DNA of 64,000 bases from Phycicoccus flavus (GTDB lineage Bacteria; Actinomycetota; Actinomycetes; Actinomycetales; Dermatophilaceae): the NCBI RefSeq assembly GCF_004025965.2, contig NZ_SAYU02000008.1:1-64000 (forward strand). Reading direction: 5' to 3'. Numbering within the stretch: position 1 is the stretch's first letter; each line of letters opens with the position of its first letter. The notes under the pieces were generated by a model that saw nothing but the letters and a program-made list of their open reading frames with translations, was not told the DNA's origin and made no database searches. A program made the translations under genes and the position numbers. Below are positions 46,699 through 54,698 of this stretch, piece after piece.

Positions 46699-47907
46699 AT
46701 GACCCTCCGTCCCGGCACCGGCCGTTACCCGGAGCTGACCGCGGTGCGCGGGCTCGCGGCCCTGGCCGTCGTGGGGACCCACGCGGCCTACTGGACCGGG
46801 CGGTACCAGGAGACGACGGCGGGGCTGGTGCTCGCCCGGCTCGACATCGGCGTCTCGGTCTTCTTCGCCCTCTCGGGCTTCCTCCTGGTCCGGCCGTGGC
46901 TCGCGTCCGCCGCCGGGGCGGGGGAGCCCCCACGGCTCTCCCGGTACGCCCGCGACCGCGTGCTGCGCATCGTCCCCGGCTACGTGGTCACCGTCCTGGC
47001 CGCCTACCTCCTCGTCGACTCGCCCACCGGCACCGGGGCGGGCCAGCTGCTGCGCTCGCTCACCCTGACCCAGGTCTACCCGGGGGCCGAGCAGCACCTC
47101 GGCCTCACCCAGATGTGGAGCCTCGCGGTCGAGGTGTCCTTCTACGTCCTCCTGCCGGGGGTGGCCGTGCTGCTGGTCCGCCTGGCGGGCCCGCGACGGC
47201 GGCTGGCCCTCCTCGCCGTCCTCGGGGCGGTCACCCCGCTGTGGTGGTGGCTCGTGCGGTCCGCCTGGTCGGCGGCGCCACCGGACACGCAGTACTGGCT
47301 GCCCGGCCACCTGCTGTGGTTCGTCGTCGGGATGGCGCTGGCCGTGCTCGCGGTCGGGCGGGAGAGCGGTCGTACCCGCCGGGGCGACGGCGTGGCGGCC
47401 ACCCCCGGGTCGCTCTGGGTCCTCGCCCTCGCCGTCTTCGCGGTGGCCTCGACCCCGCTCGCCGGCCCGGCCACCCTCGTGCCGTCGACGGCGGGCGCGG
47501 CCGTCGCGAAGTCGCTGCTCTACGCGGCCTTCGGGGCCGCGCTGCTCGCACCGCTCGTCGTGGGGTCGGGCTCGGCGCTCCTCGGCTGGCTGCGGTGGCC
47601 GCCGCTGCTGTGGCTCGGCCGGGTGTCCTACGAGCTCTTCCTCGTGCACCTGGTCGTCATCGAGTTCGTCATGGACGGCCTCGGGAACCCGACCTTCACG
47701 GGCGACACCGTCACGGTGTTCCTCGTGACCCTCGGCGTCAGCCTGCTTCTCGCGGCGGGGCTGCACGGGCTCCTGTCACGGCTGACCGGGCGGGGCGGCC
47801 CGCCGGGCGCGGGACGACGAGGGCGGCCAGCCCGGCCAGGGTCAGCAGCTGCACCACCGGCGCCAGCGTCGCGTGCGTCGACGTCCCCCACACCCCGGCG
47901 GCCATGA
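46699..47907 (+). CDS. acyltransferase 3 family (OafA/WecH-like) membrane protein
   Basis: 402 aa with about ten helices. The family start YPELTAVRGLAALAVVGTHAAYWTG (R/H pair) and VSVFFALSGFLLVRPW are intact, and QMWSLAVEVSFYVLLP is the conserved central motif. These enzymes O-acylate exported sugars. The last about 56 residues (from about 346) are G/P/R/A-rich and encoded in DNA that also encodes the C-terminus of the convergent AftD-like gene (170-base overlap, 47738-47907). Confidence 0.88.
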   Translation: MTLRPGTGRYPELTAVRGLAALAVVGTHAAYWTGRYQETTAGLVLARLDIGVSVFFALSGFLLVRPWLASAAGAGEPPRLSRYARDRVLRIVPGYVVTVLAAYLLVDSPTGTGAGQLLRSLTLTQVYPGAEQHLGLTQMWSLAVEVSFYVLLPGVAVLLVRLAGPRRRLALLAVLGAVTPLWWWLVRSAWSAAPPDTQYWLPGHLLWFVVGMALAVLAVGRESGRTRRGDGVAATPGSLWVLALAVFAVASTPLAGPATLVPSTAGAAVAKSLLYAAFGAALLAPLVVGSGSALLGWLRWPPLLWLGRVSYELFLVHLVVIEFVMDGLGNPTFTGDTVTVFLVTLGVSLLLAAGLHGLLSRLTGRGGPPGAGRRGRPARPGSAAAPPAPASRASTSPTPRRP

Positions 47908-50900
47908 GCACGCCCGCCACCGTCCAGCTCCCGGCGACGACGAGCGGGCGCACGACGGCGGCGCGGCGCTCGCGCGTCCGGCCCAGCGCCGCCGCGGCCA
48001 CGACCCCGAGCACGACGCCGGCGAGACCACCCGTGACCGCCAGCAGCAGACCGGCGCCCGCCAGGCGGAGGGCCACCGGCGGCCGGGGCGTCCGCACCGC
48101 CGCGGCGTCCCGCTGCGGGCGTCGGGCCGCGAGCACGAGTGCGGCGAGGACGACGAGGGCGGCCGGCACGAGCCCGGCGACCAGGGCGCTGCGGTAGGTC
48201 CGGTCCGCGGGGAAGGTCGTCCGCACGGAGGTCGTGCCCTCCGGGACGGCGTAGGCCTGACGCCAGCCGTCGACGACGACCGCGGGGACGTCCGGGTCAC
48301 GGGCCCGCCACCCCGGGTTGACGTTGACCGTGCGGGCCAGGACGCCCGCGGTGCCGGGCAGCCCGCTGAAGTCCGCCTCCGCTCGGCCCGGGGCCAGGGT
48401 CACGGCGGTGCCGGCCGCCGGGCCCGACCAGCGCGAGCCGGTGAGCACGACCCGGTCGGGCGCCACGGCGTCCGTCGCCGGCACCGCGACGACGTGGTCG
48501 CCGTCGGCGAGCGTGACGGGGCCGGCGTCGCACACCCGCAGGTCGAACGGCGCGGAGGTGGCGAGGTCGGCGAGACGCACCGTCGCGCCGGTCCGCAGGG
48601 TCCGCGCGCCGACCTGGAGCCGGGGCCCGGCTCCGCACGGCAGGTCGACGCGGGTGGCGAGGTCGGCCACCGACACCGGGACCCCGGCGACCTCGACGTC
48701 CGCGACTCCCACCGGTAGCCGCTGCTGGAGGCCGGTGACGGGGTCGAACGCACCGCGGACCGGCTCGTCGAGCAGCCCGACCTCGAGCGAGCGGGCCGGC
48801 GTCGCGGGCACGGTGACGGTGCCGTCGGGGTCCACGGCCCGCACGAGGTCCGTCCCGTCGATCGTCACCCGGATCGTGCGGGGCGTCGCGGCACGGTCCT
48901 CGGCGGGTGGGACCAGAAGGAGGGTCCGCACCCGGACCGGCTCGTCCCACGACAGGCGCAGCGCCGGCGCGGGGTCGTCCGCCGCGGGGCTCCACACCGT
49001 GTCCGGGTTCCCGTCGACGGCCGCGAAGGCCGACCCCCCGAGGGCGGAGACGGCGGAGCTCGTGGCCCGGGCGCGCAGGGCGAGGCCGGCGGCTCGCTGG
49101 GCCAGCCCGTCCAGGGCCGGTCCACCGACCGACCGTGCGGTGGCGGCGACCTCGAAGTCGTCACGACCCTCGACGGGGAGGACCCGGACGATCCCGGCGT
49201 CCTCCTCCCCGTGGCCGACGAGCAGGGACGAGCAGAACGGCGCCGCCGCCCGGCCGACGCACCCGTCGGTGCGCCCGGGGTCGGTCTGCAGGACGACCGC
49301 GGCCTCCCGGTTCACGAGGTCCAGCGCCGGGGTCCGGCGGGCGGCCCGCACGGGTGCCCCGCCGACCTCGACCTCGGCGACGCCGACGCGGGGTCCGGAG
49401 CCGCCGGGCGCCGTCTCCACGCCCAGCGTCGTCACGGGCCCGGCGAGGCGCACCCGGGCCACGCGGCCGGTCACCGGTGCGTCGGCGACGGCGTCGTCGG
49501 TGACGACCCGCACCCGGGCGGGGAGGTCACCCGCGTCCCCGGGGTCCAGCCGGACGACGACCTCTCCCGGTGTCACGGGCGCGACCCACCGGATCGTGAG
49601 GCCCGGGTCGTCGTCGCCGGGTGCGGGCCACCACGCGGTCGCGTCGTCCCCGTCGAACGCCTGGGCCGGGCTCTCCCAGGGCCGCGCCCCACCGGGGTTG
49701 CCGACCGAGGCGGCGCTGGAGGTGGCCGTGACCGCGCGGGCGCCGAGCCAGGTGGCCGTCGTCTCCTGCGCGGGGTCGTCGGTGAGCGCGTACTCGCGGC
49801 CGGGGCGCTCCTGGACGCCGTCGTCCCCGGCCTCCAGGACGTCGGAGGTCTCGGCGTCGGACCGTCCGACGTCGACCTCCCGCCGGGTCAGTGAGTCGGT
49901 GAGGACGAGCCGGCGGGGCGCCGGGCCCGTGCGGTCGACGGCGAGGACGGCGGCCGTCGTCGCGGGCAGCAGCCCCGCCGCGGACACCGCGATGAGGCCC
50001 TCCGGCCCGCCCGCCACCTCGACGACGTCGGCGGTGTCGGTCAGGTCCGCCGCCACCGGTGCGGGGGTCACGGCCCAGACCTGGAGGACCGGGGCGTCCT
50101 GGACGTCGGGGCCGCGGAGCGACGCCCCGAGTGCGGGGTCGGTCCCCCCGATCCGCGGGCCGAACCCCGCCACCGGCGTGAGGCCGCCGGACGCCGCGAG
50201 CGTCGCCCGGACGAGCTCGAGCCGCGGCGCCCCGGCGCGGGCGACGTCGAGGTCGCCCCGGACGAGGACGTAGCCGATCCCCGCGCGGGAGAGCGTGGTG
50301 GCCAGGCCGGGGACCGCGCGGCCCGACGCGAGGGCCCGGTCGACGCCGTCGAGGAGGCGGATGTGTCCCGGCGGGGTCAGCGGGACCGCGTTGTGGACCT
50401 CCCAGGGCGCGGTGGTCAGGGCCTGCAGCGGCTCGTCCGCGGGGAGTCCCCAGCCGTAGGACGCGAAGCGCGACTCCGGCGCGAGCAGCGTGCGACCCCG
50501 GGGGTGCTGCTCCAGCCAGGTGGCGGCCTCCTGCCAGTACCCGGGCAGCGCGGTGAACGAGCCGACCGGCGCCACCCGGCCGGACAGCGCGGGCAGGGCG
50601 CTGCCGCCGACGGCGATGACGGCGGTGCCGACGACGCCCGCCACGAGGGCTCGCCGGGCCGGCAGCCCCCGCACGAGGTCCGGGACGGACGCGAGCAGGT
50701 GCGCGAGCCCGAGCACCACGGGGATGCGCACGCCGACGTCGAACTTGTGGACGTTGCGCAGCGGGGCGAGCGCGCCGTCGAGCAGCGACCGGACCGTCCC
50801 GTCGACCGGTGAGCCGAAGGTCGCGGCGTGCCCACCGACGAGGACGGCGAGGGAGACGGCGAGGCAGGCGAGGAGCCAGCCCCGCTCCCGGAGCCCGCGC

Positions 50901-51832
50901 ACGGCCAGCCCGGCCCCGCCGGCGGCGGCGACGAGCATCGAGTAGAGGACGAGCGGGGGGGAGAGCACGAGGTCGCGGCCGAGACGCCAGGTCCCGCCGA
51001 TGCCGGGGGAGAGGTAGGCGACCCAGTGGCTCGCCCCGCGCAGCGAGTCGGCGAGCGAGGTGACGAGGGTCGTCGTCGATGCCGACTCGATGTAGTCGAG
51101 GAACGGGGGGCTGTACCGGCCGAGCACGAGCAGCGGGACGACCCACCACAGCGTGCCCAGGGCGGTCGCCCCGACCCAGGCGAGCCAGGTGCGCCGCACC
51201 CGCGGCGACAGTCCCTGGGCGGCGAGGAACACCGCGGCCGGGACCACGGCCGCGAGGTCGAGCGCCGCGTTGACCCCGCCCATGAGGACGACGGGGGCGG
51301 CCGCCGTCACCCCGCCCGCCCACGGCCCCCGCCGGCCGCGGGCGACCGCGACCAGCGGCACGACCACCCACGGGGCGAGGGCCGTCGGCCACGCCTCGGC
51401 CGAGACGGGTCCGAGCACGGAGAGCACGTGCGGGGTGAGGGCGAAGGCGAGACCGGCGACGACGCGGGTGGCCGGGGTGCCGACCCCGAGCTCGGCGGCG
51501 AGCCGGCGGGCGCCGAGGAAGGCGACGACGAGGACGAGTCCCCACCAGAGCCGTTGGACCAGCCAGGGCTGCGCCACCGCGTGGCCGATGACGAAGAACG
51601 CCCCCATCGGCTCGAGGTAGCCGTAGGCCTGGTTCTGCAGCTGCCCCGCGAAGCCGGTCTCGTCCCACACCGAGGTCGCCCGGCCGAGGAAGGCCGCGGG
51701 GTCGACCGACAGGTCGAGCTTGGTGTCGGGGACGACCCGGCCCGGGTCCTGGACGACGGCCAGCGCCACGAGGGCGGCGCAGACGGCCAGGTGCCGCCAT
51801 CGCCAGACCGCCGCCTCGGGGGCGTCGCTCAT
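47738..51832 (-). CDS. aftD: alpha-(1->3)-arabinofuranosyltransferase (AftD) homologue
   Basis: 1364 aa, very close to the size of Mycobacterium AftD. The N-terminal GT-C part (residues 1-450) has about 11 helices and a first loop DTKLDLSVDPAAFLGRATSVWD followed by QNQAYGYLEPMG, as in AftD/DUF3367 proteins. A lumenal part follows, with two discoidin/CBM-like repeats (AQAFDGDDATAWWPAPGD near 770; AAVDGNPDTVWSPAADDP near 960). The C-terminus has three to four helices. It adds arabinofuranose from decaprenylphosphoryl-arabinose to the polymer. It overlaps the upstream methyltransferase by four bases. Confidence 0.85.
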   Translation of the reverse strand: MSDAPEAAVWRWRHLAVCAALVALAVVQDPGRVVPDTKLDLSVDPAAFLGRATSVWDETGFAGQLQNQAYGYLEPMGAFFVIGHAVAQPWLVQRLWWGLVLVVAFLGARRLAAELGVGTPATRVVAGLAFALTPHVLSVLGPVSAEAWPTALAPWVVVPLVAVARGRRGPWAGGVTAAAPVVLMGGVNAALDLAAVVPAAVFLAAQGLSPRVRRTWLAWVGATALGTLWWVVPLLVLGRYSPPFLDYIESASTTTLVTSLADSLRGASHWVAYLSPGIGGTWRLGRDLVLSPPLVLYSMLVAAAGGAGLAVRGLRERGWLLACLAVSLAVLVGGHAATFGSPVDGTVRSLLDGALAPLRNVHKFDVGVRIPVVLGLAHLLASVPDLVRGLPARRALVAGVVGTAVIAVGGSALPALSGRVAPVGSFTALPGYWQEAATWLEQHPRGRTLLAPESRFASYGWGLPADEPLQALTTAPWEVHNAVPLTPPGHIRLLDGVDRALASGRAVPGLATTLSRAGIGYVLVRGDLDVARAGAPRLELVRATLAASGGLTPVAGFGPRIGGTDPALGASLRGPDVQDAPVLQVWAVTPAPVAADLTDTADVVEVAGGPEGLIAVSAAGLLPATTAAVLAVDRTGPAPRRLVLTDSLTRREVDVGRSDAETSDVLEAGDDGVQERPGREYALTDDPAQETTATWLGARAVTATSSAASVGNPGGARPWESPAQAFDGDDATAWWPAPGDDDPGLTIRWVAPVTPGEVVVRLDPGDAGDLPARVRVVTDDAVADAPVTGRVARVRLAGPVTTLGVETAPGGSGPRVGVAEVEVGGAPVRAARRTPALDLVNREAAVVLQTDPGRTDGCVGRAAAPFCSSLLVGHGEEDAGIVRVLPVEGRDDFEVAATARSVGGPALDGLAQRAAGLALRARATSSAVSALGGSAFAAVDGNPDTVWSPAADDPAPALRLSWDEPVRVRTLLLVPPAEDRAATPRTIRVTIDGTDLVRAVDPDGTVTVPATPARSLEVGLLDEPVRGAFDPVTGLQQRLPVGVADVEVAGVPVSVADLATRVDLPCGAGPRLQVGARTLRTGATVRLADLATSAPFDLRVCDAGPVTLADGDHVVAVPATDAVAPDRVVLTGSRWSGPAAGTAVTLAPGRAEADFSGLPGTAGVLARTVNVNPGWRARDPDVPAVVVDGWRQAYAVPEGTTSVRTTFPADRTYRSALVAGLVPAALVVLAALVLAARRPQRDAAAVRTPRPPVALRLAGAGLLLAVTGGLAGVVLGVVAAAALGRTRERRAAVVRPLVVAGSWTVAGVLMAAGVWGTSTHATLAPVVQLLTLAGLAALVVPRPAGRPARSAVTGARAAPPREAG

Positions 51833-52578
51833 CGGGGCCGCAGGATGACCGCGAGGTTCCACGTCGCGACCTCGCCGAGCACGGGCACGGCGCTCACCCA
51901 GCGGGCCCAGGCGGGGTGGTAGCGGGGGAGCACCGCGACGACGTCGGCGGTGTCCTGGGCGGCGGCCCAGCGCCGGGCGGCCGCCACCGTCACCGGGAAG
52001 AGGGACTCGCCGTAGCGGTTCTTCGGCTCGTGCCCGGTGCGGCGCACGTAGCGGCGCCGGGCCCGGGCCCCGCCGAGGTAGTGCCAGGGGGCCGTCTCGT
52101 GTCCGCCCCACGGACCGAACCACACGGTGTAGGACACGAAGACGAGGCCGCCGGGGCGGGTGACCCGCACCATCTCGGCGCACATCCGCCACGGGTCGGG
52201 GACGTGCTCGAGGACGTTGGAGGAGTAGGCGACGTCCAGGGCGCCGTCGGCGAACGGCAGGTCCAGGCCGCTGCCGAGGACGGTGTTGCGGCCGGGGGAG
52301 CGGCCCTTGCCGGACAACTCGCCGACGTCGGCGTCCACCGCGCAGTACCGGGCACCGGCCGCGGCGAACGCGTCGGCGAAGTAGCCCGGGCCGGCCCCGA
52401 CGTCGAGCACCGTCGCCCCGTCGAGGTCGGTGTACGTGCCGACCTGGCCGACGCTGTCCTCGGCCAGCGCCCGGTAGAACCGGTCGGGGTCCGGCTGCTC
52501 GTACCGGAAGTCCCGCAGGAGCCGCACGGAGCGACCCAGCGTCGGCGCCCACGCGGCGCCGCGGGAGGTCGTCGGCAC
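51829..52578 (-). CDS. class I SAM-dependent methyltransferase
   Basis: 249 aa. SAM motif ATVLDVGAGPGYFADAFAAAG at about residues 52-70, ARYCAVDADVGEL, then DVAYSSNVLEHVPDPWRMCAEMVRVTRPGGLVFVSYT. The C-terminal WFGPWGGHETAPWHYLGGARARRRY is typical of actinobacterial methyltransferases located beside AftD. GTG 52578 is chosen because minus-strand TACCGT (52585-52590) ends 6 nt before it. It leads the methyltransferase-aftD operon (ATGA overlap) and probably modifies the arabinan or its precursor. Confidence 0.82.
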   Translation of the reverse strand: MPTTSRGAAWAPTLGRSVRLLRDFRYEQPDPDRFYRALAEDSVGQVGTYTDLDGATVLDVGAGPGYFADAFAAAGARYCAVDADVGELSGKGRSPGRNTVLGSGLDLPFADGALDVAYSSNVLEHVPDPWRMCAEMVRVTRPGGLVFVSYTVWFGPWGGHETAPWHYLGGARARRRYVRRTGHEPKNRYGESLFPVTVAAARRWAAAQDTADVVAVLPRYHPAWARWVSAVPVLGEVATWNLAVILRPR

Positions 52579-52720
52579 GCGAGGACGGTACCCGATGGGC
52601 CCGGACGCCCGGGCCCCGACGGGGACCCGCCGCGCGCCGGACGCCATCCGCTCACGGACGGGGCCTACTCGCTGGTAGCCTGCACCCGACTTTCACCGTC
52701 GAGAGGGAGCGGAGACCCCG

Positions 52721-53647
52721 ATGCGCAAGGCGACAGGTCTGGTCCTGCTGGGCCTCTTCGGCTTCCTGCTCGTGACCGCGGCACTCACGTGGCTGTACGT
52801 CCCCGGCCAGCTGAAGAAGACGCCGCTCGACGTCGACTCCACGACCCGGCTGGCCGGCCAGGGCACCTACCTCGACGAGCCCGAGGGGCCGGTGGCCGCG
52901 ACGAGCCACAGCGTCGCCGACCCGGCGAACTCGGACGGCAGCACCGTCGTCTTCGACACCTTCACCTGCGTGCTGCGCAACCCCGCGGGCGACGTCCCGG
53001 ACTGCCTGAGCGGCAAGGACGAGCGCACGATCATCCTCAGCTCGGACCGCTTCGCCACCGACCGGGTCACCGGCCTCGCCGTCGACGCCCCGAAGGCGGA
53101 CCTGGCCCGGCCGCACGAGGGCCTGGTCAACAAGTGGCCGTTCGACCCCGAGAAGCGCACCTACGCCTACTGGGACGGCCTGCTCGGCCGGGCGGTCGAG
53201 GCCACGTTCGAGGACGAGGAGTCCGTCGACGGCGTCGCCACCTACCGCTACCACGTCGCGGTCGACGACCAGCCCGCCGAGATCACCAAGGGCATCCAGG
53301 GCAACTACTCCACGGACAAGACCCTCTGGGTGGACCGGACCACCGGCGCCATCATCGACCAGCAGGAGCACCAGGTCCGCAGCCTCCCCGACGGCGGCAC
53401 CGCCCTGGACATGCGGCTGGGCTTCACCCAGGACACGGTGGCCGCCAACGTCGCGTCGGCCAAGGAGACGAACACCCAGCTCGGTCTCCTGCGGATCGCC
53501 CCACTCGTGCTGCTCGTCCTCGCGCTCCTCGCGCTCGCCGGCGGCGTGGCCCTCGTGCGCTCGACCGCGGGCGCACCGGCCCGTCGCCGCCGTCCGCAGC
53601 CGAAGACCGTCAGCCTCGACGAGATGCGCCAGGGCCGCTCGGCCTGA
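52721..53647 (+). CDS. DUF3068 protein
   Basis: 308 aa. An N-terminal helix (residues 5-26, KATGLVLLGLFGFLLVTAALTWLYV) may be an uncleaved anchor. A beta-rich extracytoplasmic domain follows (about 30-255, e.g. ITKGIQGNYSTDKTLWVDRTTGAIIDQQEHQ), then a second helix (about 257-278) and a basic cytoplasmic tail. DUF3068 genes often sit in envelope-glycan regions of actinobacteria; function unknown. A TAGCCT box near 52674 and a purine-rich leader (GAGAGGGAGCGGAG) precede the ATG. Confidence 0.8.
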   Translation: MRKATGLVLLGLFGFLLVTAALTWLYVPGQLKKTPLDVDSTTRLAGQGTYLDEPEGPVAATSHSVADPANSDGSTVVFDTFTCVLRNPAGDVPDCLSGKDERTIILSSDRFATDRVTGLAVDAPKADLARPHEGLVNKWPFDPEKRTYAYWDGLLGRAVEATFEDEESVDGVATYRYHVAVDDQPAEITKGIQGNYSTDKTLWVDRTTGAIIDQQEHQVRSLPDGGTALDMRLGFTQDTVAANVASAKETNTQLGLLRIAPLVLLVLALLALAGGVALVRSTAGAPARRRRPQPKTVSLDEMRQGRSA

Positions 53648-53650
53648 GCC

Positions 53651-54466
53651 TCAGGCGCCCCGGGGTGCCCCGGGACGCTCCGCGACGACGACGAGGGTGC
53701 CCGGCAGCAGCCGGCCCCGCAGCGGGGACCAGCCGCCCCAGGTCTGCGGGTTGCGGTCCGGCCACTCGGGCTCGACGAGGTCGAGGAGCACGAGCCCGGC
53801 GCCGACGACCTGACGGACGAGGTCGCCGACGGTGCGGTGGTGCTCGACGTAGGTGACGACCCCGCCGGAGGACTCGACGTAGGGCGTCCGGTCGAAGTAC
53901 GAGGTGGTCGCCGTGAGGCCCTCGGGCCCCGGGACGTCGGGGAAGGCCCAGCGCACCGGGTGCGAAGTCGAGAACACGAGCCGGCCGCCGGGACGCAGCA
54001 CGCGGGCGGCCTCGCGCAGGACCGCGGCGCTGTCGGCGACGAAGGGCACGACGCCGTAGGCGGTGAACACCCGGTCGACGGCGGCGTCGGCGACGGGGAG
54101 CCGGCCGCCGTCGCACTGGAGCAGCGGCACCGGCCGCCCGGCCCCGGCGTCGAGGCGCTGGGCCGTCCGCAGCATCCCGCGGGAGAGGTCGCTGGCGACG
54201 ACCCGCACGTCGTCACGGTCGCGGACGAGCCGGCGGGAGCACTGGGCGGCGCCGGCGCCGATCTCGAGCACGGTCATCCCGGGCGCGAGGTCGAGCAGCC
54301 CGAGCTCGTCCTCGGTCCAGCCCTCGGGGCCCCACACGAAGCCGGCGTCGCCGAGGAAGTCGCCGTGCTCGCGGTGGTAGTCCTCGGCCTCGGCGTCCCA
54401 CCAGGCCCGGTTCGCGTCACGGGTCTCGGTGGTCGAGGCCGGTCGACGTCCGGCGTCGAGGGTCAT
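53651..54466 (-). CDS. class I SAM-dependent methyltransferase
   Basis: 271 aa from ATG 54466 (a GTG at 54490 is possible). ANRAWWDAEAEDYHREHGDFLGD is typical of UbiE/Methyltransf_11 proteins. SAM motif TVLEIGAGAAQCSRRL, VASDLSRGMLRTAQ, AVDRVFTAYGVVPFV and the post-motif RVLRPGGRLVFSTSHPVRWAF follow. Small-molecule acceptor unknown. It is convergent with DUF3068 (3-base gap). Its 5' end and upstream region overlap a decayed copy of the 27-bp palindrome. Confidence 0.8.
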   Translation of the reverse strand: MTLDAGRRPASTTETRDANRAWWDAEAEDYHREHGDFLGDAGFVWGPEGWTEDELGLLDLAPGMTVLEIGAGAAQCSRRLVRDRDDVRVVASDLSRGMLRTAQRLDAGAGRPVPLLQCDGGRLPVADAAVDRVFTAYGVVPFVADSAAVLREAARVLRPGGRLVFSTSHPVRWAFPDVPGPEGLTATTSYFDRTPYVESSGGVVTYVEHHRTVGDLVRQVVGAGLVLLDLVEPEWPDRNPQTWGGWSPLRGRLLPGTLVVVAERPGAPRGA

Positions 54467-54474
54467 CCGGCGGC

Positions 54475-54501
54475 CGACCGGTGCCGACACCCCGGTTCGT
54501 C
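54475..54501. repeat. decayed palindrome arm, site 2 copy a
   Basis: Exactly 60 bases before the intact palindrome at 54535. The second half CACCCCGGTTCGTC still matches CACCCCGAAATGTC at 10 of 14 positions, and the flank CACCGAGACCCC is identical to site 1. The first half is no longer recognisable and falls at the start of the methyltransferase gene. Confidence 0.55.
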
Positions 54502-54534
54502 ACCGAGACCCCGCTTCCGAACCCCTGCGCCGCG

Positions 54535-54561
54535 GACATTTCGGGGTGACCCCGAAATGTC
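54535..54561. repeat. 27-bp palindrome, site 2 copy b
   Basis: GACATTTCGGGGT, central G, ACCCCGAAATGTC. Single intact copy between the methyltransferase gene and the rpsA promoter. It ends 22 bases before the rpsA -35. Confidence 0.9.
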
Positions 54562-54583
54562 CACCGGGGTCCGGAGGGCGGTT

Positions 54584-54640
54584 TTGCCGGAAACACGCGG
54601 GCGCGAGTAGGCTGCGGGCGTGCCCGTGTGCCGTCTGTGA
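54584..54640 (+). promoter_or_regulatory. rpsA promoter and leaderless six-codon upstream ORF
   Basis: TTGCCG (54584-54589) and TAGGCT (54608-54613) are 18 bp apart. Six bases later GTG 54620 opens MPVCRL and stops at TGA 54638-54640, 58 bases before the rpsA ATG. Spacing matches the leaderless genes in this window, so the transcript should start on this GTG. The 58-nt spacer has no second good promoter. A regulatory leader peptide with a Cys-Arg-Leu end before ribosomal protein S1 is plausible. Confidence 0.6.
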
Positions 54641-54698
54641 CGGCCGGGTGCGCCCGACACGTCCACTCGATCCCTGTCCACACCGGAGTTCCTACTAC

